Part shown: positions 51,840 to 62,338 of the stretch, piece by piece | How positions within the stretch are numbered: the first letter of the stretch is position 1 | Layout: each line of letters begins with the position of its first letter | Assembly: GCA_951812895.1 (NCBI GenBank) | Contig: OX638333.1 | Location: 1,044,366 to 1,108,365, forward strand | Length of the DNA: 64,000 nt | Direction of reading: 5' to 3' | Source: an uncultured Roseovarius sp. | Lineage (GTDB): Bacteria > Pseudomonadota > Alphaproteobacteria > Rhodobacterales > Rhodobacteraceae | The notes under the pieces: generated by a model | Databases searched by the model: none | What the model saw: the letters and a program-made list of their open reading frames with translations, nothing else | What the model was told of the DNA's origin: nothing | Program-made: the position numbers and the translations under genes

Positions 51840-52274
51840 ATGCAATTAGACGAATTAGATCAGGCGCTGATCGCGCTGCTGCAGGAAAACGCCCGGATGC
51901 CGGTGGCGATGCTGGCCCGGCGGCTTGGCCTTGCGCGGACCACGGTTCAGGCGCGGCTGGAGCGGTTGGAAAGCTCTGGTGCGATCCAAGGCTATACGCT
52001 GCGCCTGAACGCGGCAATCCGCGCGCCGTTGCAGGCGACAGCGTTGCTGAGCATTGAGCCCAGAAGCGCACCGGCGGTATTGTCCCGGCTCAAGACAATG
52101 CCAGGTGTGCGCCGCGTGCACACAACGTCAGGCCGGTTTGATCTGATCGTGCGTCTGGAGGCGGACAGTACCCAAGAGCTGGACGAAGCGCTTGATCAGA
52201 TTGGAGAAGCCAAGGGGGTTAAAAGCTCTGAAAGCCTGATCCATCTGTCGACCAAGCTTGATCGTCGGGGGTGA
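51840..52274 (+). CDS. Lrp/AsnC-family regulator
   Basis: A 144-residue regulator with an AsnC-type HTH (DELDQALIALLQENARMPVA, then LARTTVQARLERLESSGAIQ) and a RAM effector domain (RRVHTTSGRFDLIVRLEADS). I use the ATG at 51,840, the last before the HTH; the longer frame overlaps the divergent decarboxylase gene. Its place suggests that it senses an amino acid and controls the decarboxylase. Confidence 0.87.
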   Translation: MQLDELDQALIALLQENARMPVAMLARRLGLARTTVQARLERLESSGAIQGYTLRLNAAIRAPLQATALLSIEPRSAPAVLSRLKTMPGVRRVHTTSGRFDLIVRLEADSTQELDEALDQIGEAKGVKSSESLIHLSTKLDRRG

Positions 52275-52366
52275 GATCCAGAGCGCGGACAAGAAGTGCT
52301 GAAGCTGGTTGGCGAATGGCCTGATGCATACCTTCAAGCAAAGCACCCGGCGCGGAATCAAGGGCG

Positions 52367-52440
52367 AAGCCCGCCGCGCATCGCCAGACCGCCCACAGGG
52401 CTGGCGATTTGGTGAAGCTTGGTGCACCGAATGGGTCTTA
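52367..52440. repeat. Core-region intergenic repeat, diverged copy C (inverted)
   Basis: CCCGCCGCGCATCGCC near 52,376 is the reverse complement of the core of copies A and B, and GGCGATTTGGTGAAGCTTGG follows where those copies have GGCGATTTGGGTTCAGTTGG. The stretch lies in a 302-base gap between convergent genes that holds no coding sequence I can support. Confidence 0.55.
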
Positions 52441-52576
52441 GATGTATGTGGCGGCATAAAGTATTGTTGAACTGGTGTTGGGTCGCCATCCCGCGGTCTG
52501 ACGATGCGCGGCTTGGTGCCAAGGTGTCCAAGGTCAGCTCAAGGCCAATGCCGCTGGTTTGCGACAATGCTCGCCC

Positions 52577-54067
52577 CTAGCTTCCGTAAACAGTACTCCA
52601 GCGTTCAATCAGCTGCTGCTGCAGTGTTTTGGCACGCCTGTTCCAGCTGCGCGATCCCACGGGTCTGTCACCCCCTGCACGGTCAATTCCGGCACGAAGT
52701 TTGGTGTTGGCTGCGAAGATTGCAAAGGCCAGCTCGGTCCCGTCAGGGGCCGTCATGTATCCTGCAAGGGAGCTGACAAAATAGAGCGTTCCGGTTTTCG
52801 CCTTGACCTTGACCGGGTGCGATTTGTTGACCTTGCCGTTTTCGTGCCGGAGCGGGATGTCCTTCAGAATTGGCTTGAGCCTGCCGGATTTGTGAACAGC
52901 GGCAAGGGCCTTTGCCAGTGCGCCTGTGGAAAGGCGCGATGCCTCTCCCAGACCGGAGTGATCCACCAGTGCTGCGTCCTGAAGACCCAGCTTTGCCTTG
53001 GCCCAGCGGTTCATTTCCTGTGCCGATGCACGTAGCGACTTGGGCTTGCCCTTGCGCCGGGTTGTGGCGGTCATGCCCACCAGTTCAGCGGTGATGTTGG
53101 TCGAATATCGCAGCATCCCGCGCAGAATCTCCTGCAATGCTGCACTTTTGTGGGTCGCCAGCACCTGACCACCGGGCGTGCCACGCAAGGCGCCACCGGA
53201 TTTCAGCACAATGCCATGAGAGCGGGCGAAGGTGGAAAAGACCTCGGCGGCGTAGGCCTCTGGCCGTCTTACGGGCAGCCAGCGCGAGCCGCCGTTGCCC
53301 AAAGCCGCGCGGGCAACGGTCCAGCTGTCGTGATCGTTTTTGTCTTTGTATGTGTAAACCGGGGTTTTGCGTTGGGCGACAGAGATACGTGCGACGCGCA
53401 CCTCGGGGCGGTATTTCTCGGTGCGGGCATCCAATGTAACGGAATAGTCGTTGCCCGAACGCTTCCATTCAAAAAACACCCGGTTGTAATTCAGGTTCAG
53501 CCCGGACATCGACGGGTTGTATCCGACGTGATTGGGTTGGGTTTTATCAATCTGCCGGGCAAAGGGGAGCGCCCCGCCCCATGTTTTCAGCTTACCGCGC
53601 ACCTCCCGGATCCCGGCCTTTTTCAGATCAGCCGCCATTTTGGCCAGCCCGTTGGTGTCCAGCGTCGGGTCGCCGCCACCTGCCAGAATCAAATCGCCAT
53701 TCAGCACTCCGTCCTGAATTTTTCCGGTGCTGAGCAGGCGGGTTTCAAAACGGAATTTTGGCCCCAGCACATCAAGGGCATAAAGAGCGGTAACTGCCTT
53801 TGCCACGCTGGCGGGGGGGTGCCCGCCCTTTTCATCGAGTGCTTCCAGAACCCTGCCGGTTCTCACGTCCACAACCGAAAAGGCCAGATCGCCACCCAGC
53901 TTTGCACTGTCGATCAGAGCCTGTGCGCCGGGGGCCGAGGCTGCCGTGACACCAACCGGCCGGGCGACAGGGCGCAGGGAAACTGTAGGCGCGCCGGCAA
54001 AACCGGCGCTGGCGCAGGTGCCAAGCAAACCGCCTAAAATTGCCCGTCTCGAATATTGCCCTGACAT
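52577..54067 (-). CDS. dacB: D-alanyl-D-alanine carboxypeptidase/endopeptidase (PBP4 type)
   Basis: A 496-residue class C penicillin-binding protein of the DacB/S13 family, acting on peptidoglycan in the periplasm. The three active-site motifs are present: Ser-Val-Ala-Lys at residues 87-90 (HPPASVAKAV), Ser-Thr-Asn in RYSTNITAELVG, and Lys-Thr-Gly in VKAKTGTLYFV. The insert typical of the family (GDLILAGGGDPTLDT) is also there. The N-terminus (QYSRRAILGGLLG) is a twin-Arg-type signal. The start at 54,067 is preferred over 54,100 because the signal begins there. Confidence 0.92.
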   Translation of the reverse strand: MSGQYSRRAILGGLLGTCASAGFAGAPTVSLRPVARPVGVTAASAPGAQALIDSAKLGGDLAFSVVDVRTGRVLEALDEKGGHPPASVAKAVTALYALDVLGPKFRFETRLLSTGKIQDGVLNGDLILAGGGDPTLDTNGLAKMAADLKKAGIREVRGKLKTWGGALPFARQIDKTQPNHVGYNPSMSGLNLNYNRVFFEWKRSGNDYSVTLDARTEKYRPEVRVARISVAQRKTPVYTYKDKNDHDSWTVARAALGNGGSRWLPVRRPEAYAAEVFSTFARSHGIVLKSGGALRGTPGGQVLATHKSAALQEILRGMLRYSTNITAELVGMTATTRRKGKPKSLRASAQEMNRWAKAKLGLQDAALVDHSGLGEASRLSTGALAKALAAVHKSGRLKPILKDIPLRHENGKVNKSHPVKVKAKTGTLYFVSSLAGYMTAPDGTELAFAIFAANTKLRAGIDRAGGDRPVGSRSWNRRAKTLQQQLIERWSTVYGS

Positions 54068-54126
54068 ATGCACAATTAAACGCAGGCAACGGCGCTGCAC
54101 AATCCGCTTTCCACGCTACAATACCA

Positions 54127-54741
54127 CTAGATTTCTGAAACTGTTTCCCAAGCGCCCTGTTCTCTGAGTTTGGTTGAGGATACAGCGCGCATCGGGACGT
54201 TGACAAAACACCAGACTGGCGGCGCATATTCTGCCAAGAGCTGACAGCGCCGTCCTTTGAGTTTTGCAGAGCGGTAAACGCGCGCGGCCTTGGACATTCT
54301 GGCCGAAATGCGTTGCCCCGGGCGGGCAAGGACACCCACCGGCACAGTCTCCATGATCTCGCGCCAGTCGCGCCACTGATCAAGCTGTGCCAGATTGTCT
54401 GCCCCCATGAGCCAGACAAATTGCACCCCGGGGCGGGCCGCCTGAAGCAGGGCCAAGGTACGCGCGGTGTAGCGCGTGCCTGCCTGTGCTTCAAAATCGC
54501 TCACCTCGATTTTGGGGTGCTGCGTAATGGCCCGGCAAGCCGCCATACGCCGGGCAAGCGGAGCGGGGCCATTGGTCTTGAGTGGATTGCCGGGGCTAAC
54601 CAACCACCAGACACGATCAAGACCAAAGCGCCTAAGTGCTTCGACACTGATATGCACATGGCCCTGATGCGGCGGATCAAATGACCCGCCCAACAGCCCG
54701 ATCACCTGACCGGGGCGCGTGTGTGGTAGCTCAAACCTCAT
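54127..54741 (-). CDS. nadD: Nicotinate-nucleotide adenylyltransferase
   Basis: A 204-residue enzyme that adenylates nicotinate mononucleotide in NAD synthesis. GLLGGSFDPPHQGHVHIS carries the nucleotide-binding GxFDPxHxGH motif, WWLVSPGNPLK follows, and the C-terminal SSTKLRE corresponds to the ISSTxIR motif. The ATG at 54,741 gives the normal length; the 37-codon extension is antisense to the nitrile hydratase leader. In many alphaproteobacteria nadD precedes rsfS, but not here. Confidence 0.93.
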   Translation of the reverse strand: MRFELPHTRPGQVIGLLGGSFDPPHQGHVHISVEALRRFGLDRVWWLVSPGNPLKTNGPAPLARRMAACRAITQHPKIEVSDFEAQAGTRYTARTLALLQAARPGVQFVWLMGADNLAQLDQWRDWREIMETVPVGVLARPGQRISARMSKAARVYRSAKLKGRRCQLLAEYAPPVWCFVNVPMRAVSSTKLREQGAWETVSEI

Positions 54742-54853
54742 GACGTTTCTATTTGCCCTACGTTTAAAACTGTCCAGTGTTTTCCACCCATCCAAGACAG
54801 GTTTGACAGAAACACCGTTTGCTGCGCAAGTTTCTCGGACAGGGAGATACATT

Positions 54854-55495
54854 ATGCCAACATTTGACAGCGAAGAGGCCGCGCGGCTTCATCGTGAATT
54901 GCACAGCCACCTGCCTTCTGATCCCGCGCTGCGGGTAAAGACACTGGAAAGCCTTGCCATTGATCGCGGGCTTGTTGTGCCGGAGAGCATTGATGCCTGG
55001 ATCGAAGCCTATTCCGAACATATCGGCCCAAAGCGTGGTGCGCAGGTGGTGGCACGGGCTTGGGTTGATGCGGGTTTCAGAGACCGCCTGCTTGAAAACG
55101 CGGCCGAAGCGATCAGGGAATTCGGTTTTCAGGGCAGTGCCACCGGGCATCTGAAGGCGGTCGAGAACAGTGATGATCAGCACAATATGGTCGTTTGCAC
55201 GCTGTGTTCATGTTATCCGTTTGCGATCCTCGGCATGTCGCCGTCGTGGTACAAATCCACCGAATACCGCGCCCGTGCTGTGCATGAGCCGCGCAAGGTG
55301 TTGGAAGAATTCGGCATTTCGCTTGCCGAGGACATCGGCGTGCGTGTCTGGGACAGCACGGCAGAGCTGCGATATATCGTGATCCCACAGCGCCCAAAAG
55401 GCACCGAAGGGTGGGATGAAGAACGGCTGGCATCAATTGTTACCCGGAATTCGATGATCGGCACCGACCGTGATCTGAAGACGGAGGCAGGCTGA
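54854..55495 (+). CDS. nthA: Nitrile hydratase alpha subunit, cobalt type
   Basis: A 213-residue catalytic subunit that hydrates nitriles to amides. The metal motif VCTLCSCYPF is at residues 114-123, with Cys115, Cys118, Ser119 and Cys120 as ligands. Thr in the second position (CTLCSC) is the cobalt-type form; iron enzymes have CSLCSC. AGGGAGA lies upstream of the ATG at 54,854; the longer frame overlaps nadD. The stop overlaps the beta start (TGATG). No cobalt transporter lies in the window. Confidence 0.94.
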   Translation: MPTFDSEEAARLHRELHSHLPSDPALRVKTLESLAIDRGLVVPESIDAWIEAYSEHIGPKRGAQVVARAWVDAGFRDRLLENAAEAIREFGFQGSATGHLKAVENSDDQHNMVVCTLCSCYPFAILGMSPSWYKSTEYRARAVHEPRKVLEEFGISLAEDIGVRVWDSTAELRYIVIPQRPKGTEGWDEERLASIVTRNSMIGTDRDLKTEAG

Positions 55496-56154
55496 TGGAT
55501 GGCATACATGACCTGGGCGGGATGGAAGGGTTCGGCCCGATCCCTATAGCGACGGGTGACAAGGATTTTCCCGGCCTTGCCGAATGGGAAAAACGGATGT
55601 GGGGCCTTGCCCGCAATCCGCTGGCACCGGGGATCACCATTGACTGGTTCCGCCATGGGCTGGAGCGCATGGTACCTGCGGATTACCTGAGCTTTGGGTA
55701 TTTCAACAAATGGTGTGCGAATTACCTGATGCTGATGCTGGATAATGGCACCATCACCATGGACGACGTCAGGCGTGGTCATGTGGAAAACCCCGATCCG
55801 CAGGCCAGTCCGAAAACGCTTGAGGATGTGCTAGCCAGCACCAGAGGCGCCGATGTCAGCTTTGAAACCGAGGCTGCGACCAAACCGGGTTTTGCGGTTG
55901 GCGATGTTGTTAAAACATTGCCCACCCTGCCGGCGAACCACACGCGGTTGCCACGCTATGCCCGTGGGGCAAAGGGTACGGTGATAGCATATCATGGTGC
56001 GCATGCCCTGCCCGATGAGGGTGCACAGGGCCATCATGTGGGCGATCACCTTTATACCGTTTCCTTTGCAGCTACAGAGCTTTGGGGTGAGGGTGCCAAT
56101 CCGCGCGACACGGTCACGCTGGAACTTTGGGAATGCTACCTTGTTTCAGCCTGA
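55495..56154 (+). CDS. nthB: Nitrile hydratase beta subunit
   Basis: A 219-residue structural subunit. MDGIHDLGGMEGFGPI is the standard start, WEKRMWGLARN and the C-terminal YTVSFAATELWGEGANPRDTV are family signatures of the SH3-like end. It overlaps the alpha stop by one base and the accessory gene by 14 bases, so the three genes are translated in a coupled way. It forms the heterotetramer with the alpha subunit in the cytoplasm. Confidence 0.94.
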   Translation: MDGIHDLGGMEGFGPIPIATGDKDFPGLAEWEKRMWGLARNPLAPGITIDWFRHGLERMVPADYLSFGYFNKWCANYLMLMLDNGTITMDDVRRGHVENPDPQASPKTLEDVLASTRGADVSFETEAATKPGFAVGDVVKTLPTLPANHTRLPRYARGAKGTVIAYHGAHALPDEGAQGHHVGDHLYTVSFAATELWGEGANPRDTVTLELWECYLVSA

Positions 56155-56476
56155 CGACCCGCTTACCCCGCCCATACCGGTATTTGACGAACCATGGCAG
56201 GCGCAGGCACTGGCCCTGGCTGACAGTATGGTGCGTGCGGGACATTTCACAGCAGCAGAGTGGGCCGAAACACTGGGCCGTGCTTTGCAAAAGGCGGATG
56301 CACGTGGTGAGCCGGATACGTTGGCGACTTATTATGGGGCTGTAATCTCTGCGCTTGAGGCGCTTTCTGAGGCGCGTGTTGGGATTACAGGGGACGAAAG
56401 AGATCAGCGTCGTGCAGATTGGGAGGCGGCCTATCGGCGGACGCCGCATGGGCAGCCGGTTGTACTTGATCAGTAG
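56141..56476 (+). CDS. Nitrile hydratase accessory protein (activator)
   Basis: A 111-residue protein of the NHase accessory family, which helps insert cobalt by swapping alpha subunits. The core FDEPWQAQALALADSMVRAG followed by FTAAEWAETLGRAL and TYYGAVISALE matches the family. I start at the TTG at 56,141, since ATG codons in this frame lie either far upstream inside the beta gene or too late. It is the last gene of the nitrile hydratase operon. Confidence 0.85.
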   Translation: MFQPDDPLTPPIPVFDEPWQAQALALADSMVRAGHFTAAEWAETLGRALQKADARGEPDTLATYYGAVISALEALSEARVGITGDERDQRRADWEAAYRRTPHGQPVVLDQ

Positions 56477-56585
56477 CAAACGGGCCGGCCTGAGATAAAG
56501 GTCAGGCAGGTGATGTTAGAGCGCTGCTTTGATAATCTGAAACAGGCTCGCAACCGGCCTTTTGCAAATATTAGGCGATCTGTCT

Positions 56586-56770
56586 CCGAGCCGCGCATTG
56601 CTGACGCGCGCGGTGGCGATCCCACTGTTGAGCAGAGAATTTTATACCAGCCAAATCCGAAAAAGATCAGAGCTTTGCGCCAACTGAACCCAAATCGCCG
56701 CCGCGTTGGGGCGCGTCGGCGATGCGCGGCGGGCTGCGCCCGCTGTTTCGTGCGGGGGTTTTGCTCAGAG
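56586..56770. repeat. Core-region intergenic repeat, copy B
   Basis: Matches copy A (47,372-47,558) in the same orientation. From GCTTTGCGCCAACTGAACCC to GCTGTTTCG only a few bases differ over about 78 positions, while the left part shows indels. It fills most of the 390-base gap between the nitrile hydratase accessory gene and ettA. Confidence 0.8.
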
Positions 56771-56868
56771 GTCAGCAACCAACCGATGCTGCAGAAGCAA
56801 TTCCACGCATTGCCCTTGCCGGTCTCTGTCTCTAATAACGCCGGGAACATTCGCACAAGAGGTCGACC

Positions 56869-58524
<1,656 letters not shown>

Positions 58525-58730
58525 CGAACCTGTTTCCACAGTCGCAATCTCTGCGAAAAACAATGTTACACATCCCCACAGTGATGTGAGCGCTAGATCA
58601 CAGCTTCTCACATCGCTTTTAGATGCGTTGAATAGGGTGTGCCAAACGTCCCATGTCATAGTGGCGAGGACCGGAATGTGATTCCGCCAGACGCTCACCA
58701 GCGGGTAACACCCCGGGAAAGGACTGTTTC

Positions 58731-58916
58731 ATGGCAATTTTTGTCATCTTATTCGGCGCATTATGCGGATCACTCGCAGCCATTTTGGCAGCGATGTTGA
58801 TCAATATAGGTATGATCGGCGCGGTTGCTGTGTTTCTGGGGACGTCATTTGCCGTGGCATCGATCCCATTTGTTACGGATATTATGAGCGCCGGCAAACG
58901 CGATATTCAACGTTGA
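58731..58916 (+). CDS. Small membrane protein
   Basis: A 61-residue protein that is nearly all hydrophobic, with two helices (residues 2-24 and 27-48) and a short charged tail (SAGKRDIQR). GGAAAGGA lies 7-8 bases before the ATG. No family recognised; it is the only frame of note between ettA and the convergent secreted-protein genes. It may be a real small protein, as the start signal is good. Confidence 0.5.
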   Translation: MAIFVILFGALCGSLAAILAAMLINIGMIGAVAVFLGTSFAVASIPFVTDIMSAGKRDIQR

Positions 58917-59000
58917 GCATAGGCTCTTTGGACGACCTTTTTGACTGGCATCCGTCTCAGATGCCTTTGATCCGTCGCATCAAAACTGCCGACATTTCTG

Positions 59001-59363
59001 TCAGTCAAAGGATTCCCAAATTGCCTTGATCCGTTCAGAAATTCTTTTGCCATGGCCGTCATCTGTTCCATCACCGCCATGAACCACCAAGGTCGCGCGG
59101 GTCGGTCCATTCGGTCCGTAAGCGCAGGTGATGATCGCATCGAATTCTGAATCGGTAATATCAAACATCACCACCACCCAGGTGCTTGAGTCCACCTTTC
59201 CGGCCCCTACTTCACCTTTGTAAAACTGAAAAGTTTCGCGACCCTGGCTGACGCATGCCGGGTCGTCAGAGATAGAGCCGAGGTCCTGGTAACTGAACCC
59301 TGCGGCATTCGCAAATTGTGGTATTGTGAGCGCTGCCAGAGCAGCAATTATAGCTTTGCGCAT
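59001..59363 (-). CDS. Small secreted protein, intact copy of tandem pair
   Basis: A 120-residue protein with a Sec signal (residues 1-20, ending FANA) and a mature part of about 100 residues. Two Cys residues (DPACVSQG and IITCAYGPNG) may pair. It is a tandem paralogue of the damaged gene at 59,424-59,781, with most positions identical. I recognise no family; it is probably periplasmic. The start at 59,363 coincides with the signal peptide. Confidence 0.65.
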   Translation of the reverse strand: MRKAIIAALAALTIPQFANAAGFSYQDLGSISDDPACVSQGRETFQFYKGEVGAGKVDSSTWVVVMFDITDSEFDAIITCAYGPNGPTRATLVVHGGDGTDDGHGKRISERIKAIWESFD

Positions 59364-59423
59364 TTTTTGGGCATCCTCTTCATCTTCTTTCACCCGCAAC
59401 AGTACCGGCGAAACTGTTATCGT

Positions 59424-59781
59424 TCAGCGGGTTTTCCAAACCTCTTTGATCCGCTCTGAAATGCGTGTGCGCATATCATCGTCGGTTCCGTCTGCGCCAT
59501 AGACCACCAAGGTTGCGCGGGTTTCTCCATTGGGTCCGTAGGCGCAAGTGATAATGGCGTCAAAATCGGGATTGATGATATCAAACATCACCACGGCCCA
59601 GATGCCAGCTTCTATGGTCCCGGCCCCTACTTCACCCTTATAATATTGAAGGGTTTCCCGCCCCTGACTCAGGCAAGCAGGATCGTCAGCAATGGAGCCG
59701 AGGCCTGGTAACTGAACCCTTCGGCAGTGGCGAATTGTGGTATTGTGAACGCTGCCAGAGCAGCAATTATAGCTTTGCGCA
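59424..59781 (-). pseudogene. Tandem secreted-protein paralogue, frameshifted
   Basis: This is the duplicate of 59,001-59,363, with the same signal-peptide start (at 59,781) and the same end. Where the intact copy has GAGGTCCTGGTAACTGAACC, this copy has GAGGCCTGGTAACTGAACC at about 59,698, one base fewer. The shift falls just after the signal peptide, so the mature part (LGSIADDPACLSQGRETLQY onward) is out of frame with the leader. An open frame from 59,930 covers the mature part but without a signal. Confidence 0.75.
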
Positions 59782-60025
59782 TTTTTTTGTTCCCCTCCCA
59801 TTTTTTGTTCGCCAACCAAATTGGCGGCTCTTTTATCCGCGACATTCAACCAGATTTTGAGCAAAATTGGTATGCTGAGGAGGATTTTCATAGAAAATTC
59901 ACCTGCGATCTGCCTTTCCAGCCCTTGCATGGACCCGGATGATTCTGCCGGAATAACCCAAAACTCTTCCCCTGCGTGTGGAACCGACCTAAAACACGGC
60001 TGAGATATTCGCCCGGATCAACCCC

Positions 60026-61195
60026 ATGCCGCATTACGACCTGATCATTATCGGAGCCGGACCGGCAGGGAGCGCTGCTGCTGTTACGGCGTGTGGGCAG
60101 GGCCTGTCGGTCGCACTGATTGATAAGGCGCAGTTTCCCCGGGACAAGCTGTGTGGCGGCATGCTGACCGGTCGATGCGCGAAGCATCTTGAACAGGTTT
60201 TTGGGCTGAGCCCTGCCGCCGACCTGTTTGAAACCCGGCGGCATTTTGAGTTTTTCATGCAAGGGCAATCGCTTGGTCGATTGTCGGATGTTCCGCCGCT
60301 GCATCTGACAACGCGGTGGAATTTTGATCATCAATTGCTGAAATGCGCGCTTGAGGCCGGTGCCGCGGACTACACGGCATGTCGCATCTCAACCTTGGAT
60401 TTCGATGAGAACAACGTGACCTTACAGGATGGCAATGTGTTGTCCTTTGGGGTTCTGATTGGCGCGGACGGGGTGCAAAGTATTGTCGCCAAAGAGTTAT
60501 TTGGACAGTCGTTTGATCCCGACAAGATCGGATTTGCATTGGAAATTGAAGGGCCGTCGCAAAATCCGGATGAGGAAACACCGGTTCGGATTGATTTCCG
60601 GGCAGCCGACTGGGGCTATGGCTGGAGCTTTCCAAAACAAGAGAGCACGACCATCGGCCTGGGTGGGGTGCATCCGCGCAACCCGGATATGAAGGAACGT
60701 CTTGCACGTTACCTCGACCTTCTGGGAGCTGGTCGCGACGCGAAGGTCAAAGGACATTTCCTGCCATTCGGAGATCACCGAGGCCGGCCCGGGCGCGGCA
60801 ATGTCTTGCTGGCAGGGGATGCCGCTGGCTTTGTCGATCCGATTACCGGTGAAGGGATCGGGCATGCCATTCATTCCGGGCACCTCGCGGCACAGGTCGC
60901 CATCAATTCCATTCGAAAAGGCAAACCGGAAAGTGCAGCGCGCCAATATTGCCATGCCTCTCGTCCGATCCGGAATTCGCTGCGGTGCGCACGCCTGTTG
61001 CGCCCGTTGATCTTTGCAGGCCCGCTGGAGCGGTTTTTTTCGTCTGCATTTGCAGGGTCTCAAACATTGAGAAGAGATTACATGCGCTTGCTTTCAGGTG
61101 AGGTTGAGTATCCAAACCTGCTGATGAATGCCGCGGCGCGGCTACCGCGTGCTGTGCTGCGGTGGCTGTTGAGAGGCAGGCGGCGTCACGGGTAG
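60026..61195 (+). CDS. Geranylgeranyl reductase-family FAD oxidoreductase
   Basis: A 389-residue flavoprotein. The FAD site is DLIIIGAGPAGSAAAVTACG at residues 5-24, the family motif FPRDKLCGGML is near residue 40, and GDAAGFVDPITGEGIGHAI near residue 265. Members of this family reduce isoprenoid chains of lipids, quinones or chlorophyll, and others are uncharacterised. No carotenoid or bacteriochlorophyll genes are adjacent, so a chlorophyll role is not implied. A hydrophobic end (RAVLRWLLRGRR) may touch the membrane. Confidence 0.83.
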   Translation: MPHYDLIIIGAGPAGSAAAVTACGQGLSVALIDKAQFPRDKLCGGMLTGRCAKHLEQVFGLSPAADLFETRRHFEFFMQGQSLGRLSDVPPLHLTTRWNFDHQLLKCALEAGAADYTACRISTLDFDENNVTLQDGNVLSFGVLIGADGVQSIVAKELFGQSFDPDKIGFALEIEGPSQNPDEETPVRIDFRAADWGYGWSFPKQESTTIGLGGVHPRNPDMKERLARYLDLLGAGRDAKVKGHFLPFGDHRGRPGRGNVLLAGDAAGFVDPITGEGIGHAIHSGHLAAQVAINSIRKGKPESAARQYCHASRPIRNSLRCARLLRPLIFAGPLERFFSSAFAGSQTLRRDYMRLLSGEVEYPNLLMNAAARLPRAVLRWLLRGRRRHG

Positions 61196-61287
61196 AAACG
61201 AGAAAAGCTACTAAACTCACCTGTTTTTGATTTTGTTCGCTGCCAGTGTCACTATAGATTCAACGCGAGGAATGAGGGATTCGAGAT

Positions 61288-61842
61288 ATGATAAAACGGC
61301 GCAATTTTCTTGCCACGGGCCTTGCGGCTGCAACTGTACCTGCTGCGGCGCGCGCATTTGAGGTTGAAGAAAAGTTCAAACCGACGCTGGTTCAGATTTC
61401 GCCAAAGTATGAGGCAGGCCAGTTGCTGGTTCTGCCAAAGGCGCATTTTCTGTATTTCATCACCGAACCCGGTAAGGCCATGCGCTATGGCGTGGGCGTA
61501 GGCAAAGCGGGTCTTGAATTTACCGGCACAGCGACGATTGATGTAAAGAAAAAATGGCCGACCTGGCGCCCGACGAATGAGATGATCGAGCGCGAGCCAA
61601 GGACCTATGCAAAGTTCGTCGACAATGAATACATTCAACCCGGAGGGCCGGGTAACCCATTGGGAGCGCGGGCGCTTTATCTGTTCCAGAACGGGCGTGA
61701 TACGTATTTCCGCATTCATGGCACGACTGCACCGCGGTCAATCGGGCGGTCTGTTTCCAACGGCTGTATCCGGATGCTGAATGAGCATGTGACCGACCTG
61801 TATGAGCGCGTGCCAATCGGTACAGTTGTTACGGTCATTTGA
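61288..61842 (+). CDS. L,D-transpeptidase (YkuD) with Tat-type signal
   Basis: A 184-residue periplasmic enzyme that cross-links peptidoglycan or links it to proteins. The signal is twin-Arg type (KRRNFLATG, then AAARA at about 19-23). The YkuD catalytic motif HGTTAPRSIGRSVSNGCIRM is at residues 144-163, with His144 and Cys160. Length and layout are typical of the alphaproteobacterial ErfK/YbiS-type enzymes. Confidence 0.9.
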   Translation: MIKRRNFLATGLAAATVPAAARAFEVEEKFKPTLVQISPKYEAGQLLVLPKAHFLYFITEPGKAMRYGVGVGKAGLEFTGTATIDVKKKWPTWRPTNEMIEREPRTYAKFVDNEYIQPGGPGNPLGARALYLFQNGRDTYFRIHGTTAPRSIGRSVSNGCIRMLNEHVTDLYERVPIGTVVTVI

Positions 61843-62080
61843 TCCGTTAGATCGTTCAATACTATTCCGCGACACCTTGTAAAACGCTCGGCATGAGTCG
61901 GTCGGTTTGTACATTTTGCACGCAAAACACTTGATTTTTTGCAATCTCTGTCCTCAAATCCGCCCTGCGACGTTACCACTATCGACCATCTGCTCCATCA
62001 ACGGCTCAGTGACTCGATCTTGCACTGACTACGCCGAGCTGCCGCAACGACGCGGGCAGAAGATACTAAGGAGAGACGGT

Positions 62081-62287
62081 ATGGCCAACGGCACCGTAAA
62101 ATGGTTCAACTCGACCAAAGGCTATGGTTTTATTGCCCCCGAAGACGGCGGCAGTGATGTGTTCGTGCACATTTCTGCGGTTGAGCGGGCAGGTTTGACC
62201 GGCCTGAAAGACGATCAGAAAGTGACTTTTGATATCGAAGCAGGCCGCGATGGTCGCAGTTCTGCATCCAATATCGCGCTGGCCTGA
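62081..62287 (+). CDS. Cold-shock domain protein
   Basis: A 68-residue CspA-type protein that binds single-stranded RNA and DNA. NGTVKWFNSTKGYGFIAPED contains RNP-1 (KGYGFI) and DVFVHISAVERAG contains RNP-2 (VFVHI). AAGGAGA lies just upstream of the ATG at 62,081. The 230-base leader after the previous gene could hold a regulatory 5' UTR, as is common for csp genes. Confidence 0.94.
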   Translation: MANGTVKWFNSTKGYGFIAPEDGGSDVFVHISAVERAGLTGLKDDQKVTFDIEAGRDGRSSASNIALA

Positions 62288-62309
62288 GCCAGAGTTAATA
62301 ACATTCCGG

Positions 62310-62338
62310 ATCGGGCGCTACTGCGCGCCCGGCCCGAT
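62310..62338. terminator. Hairpin between convergent csp and tesA
   Basis: ATCGGGC (62,310-62,316) and GCCCGAT (62,332-62,338) pair around GC-rich sequence and are followed by TTT. It overlaps the 3' end of the tesA-like gene and may serve both genes. Confidence 0.5.

Noticed and set aside
53150-54037. Plus-strand open frame of 295 codons
   Set aside because: Antisense to dacB, which shows all three penicillin-binding motifs.
60026-61195. Photosynthesis gene bchP
   Set aside because: The fold is that of geranylgeranyl reductases, but no bacteriochlorophyll or carotenoid genes adjoin it, and the sequence alone does not single out BchP.
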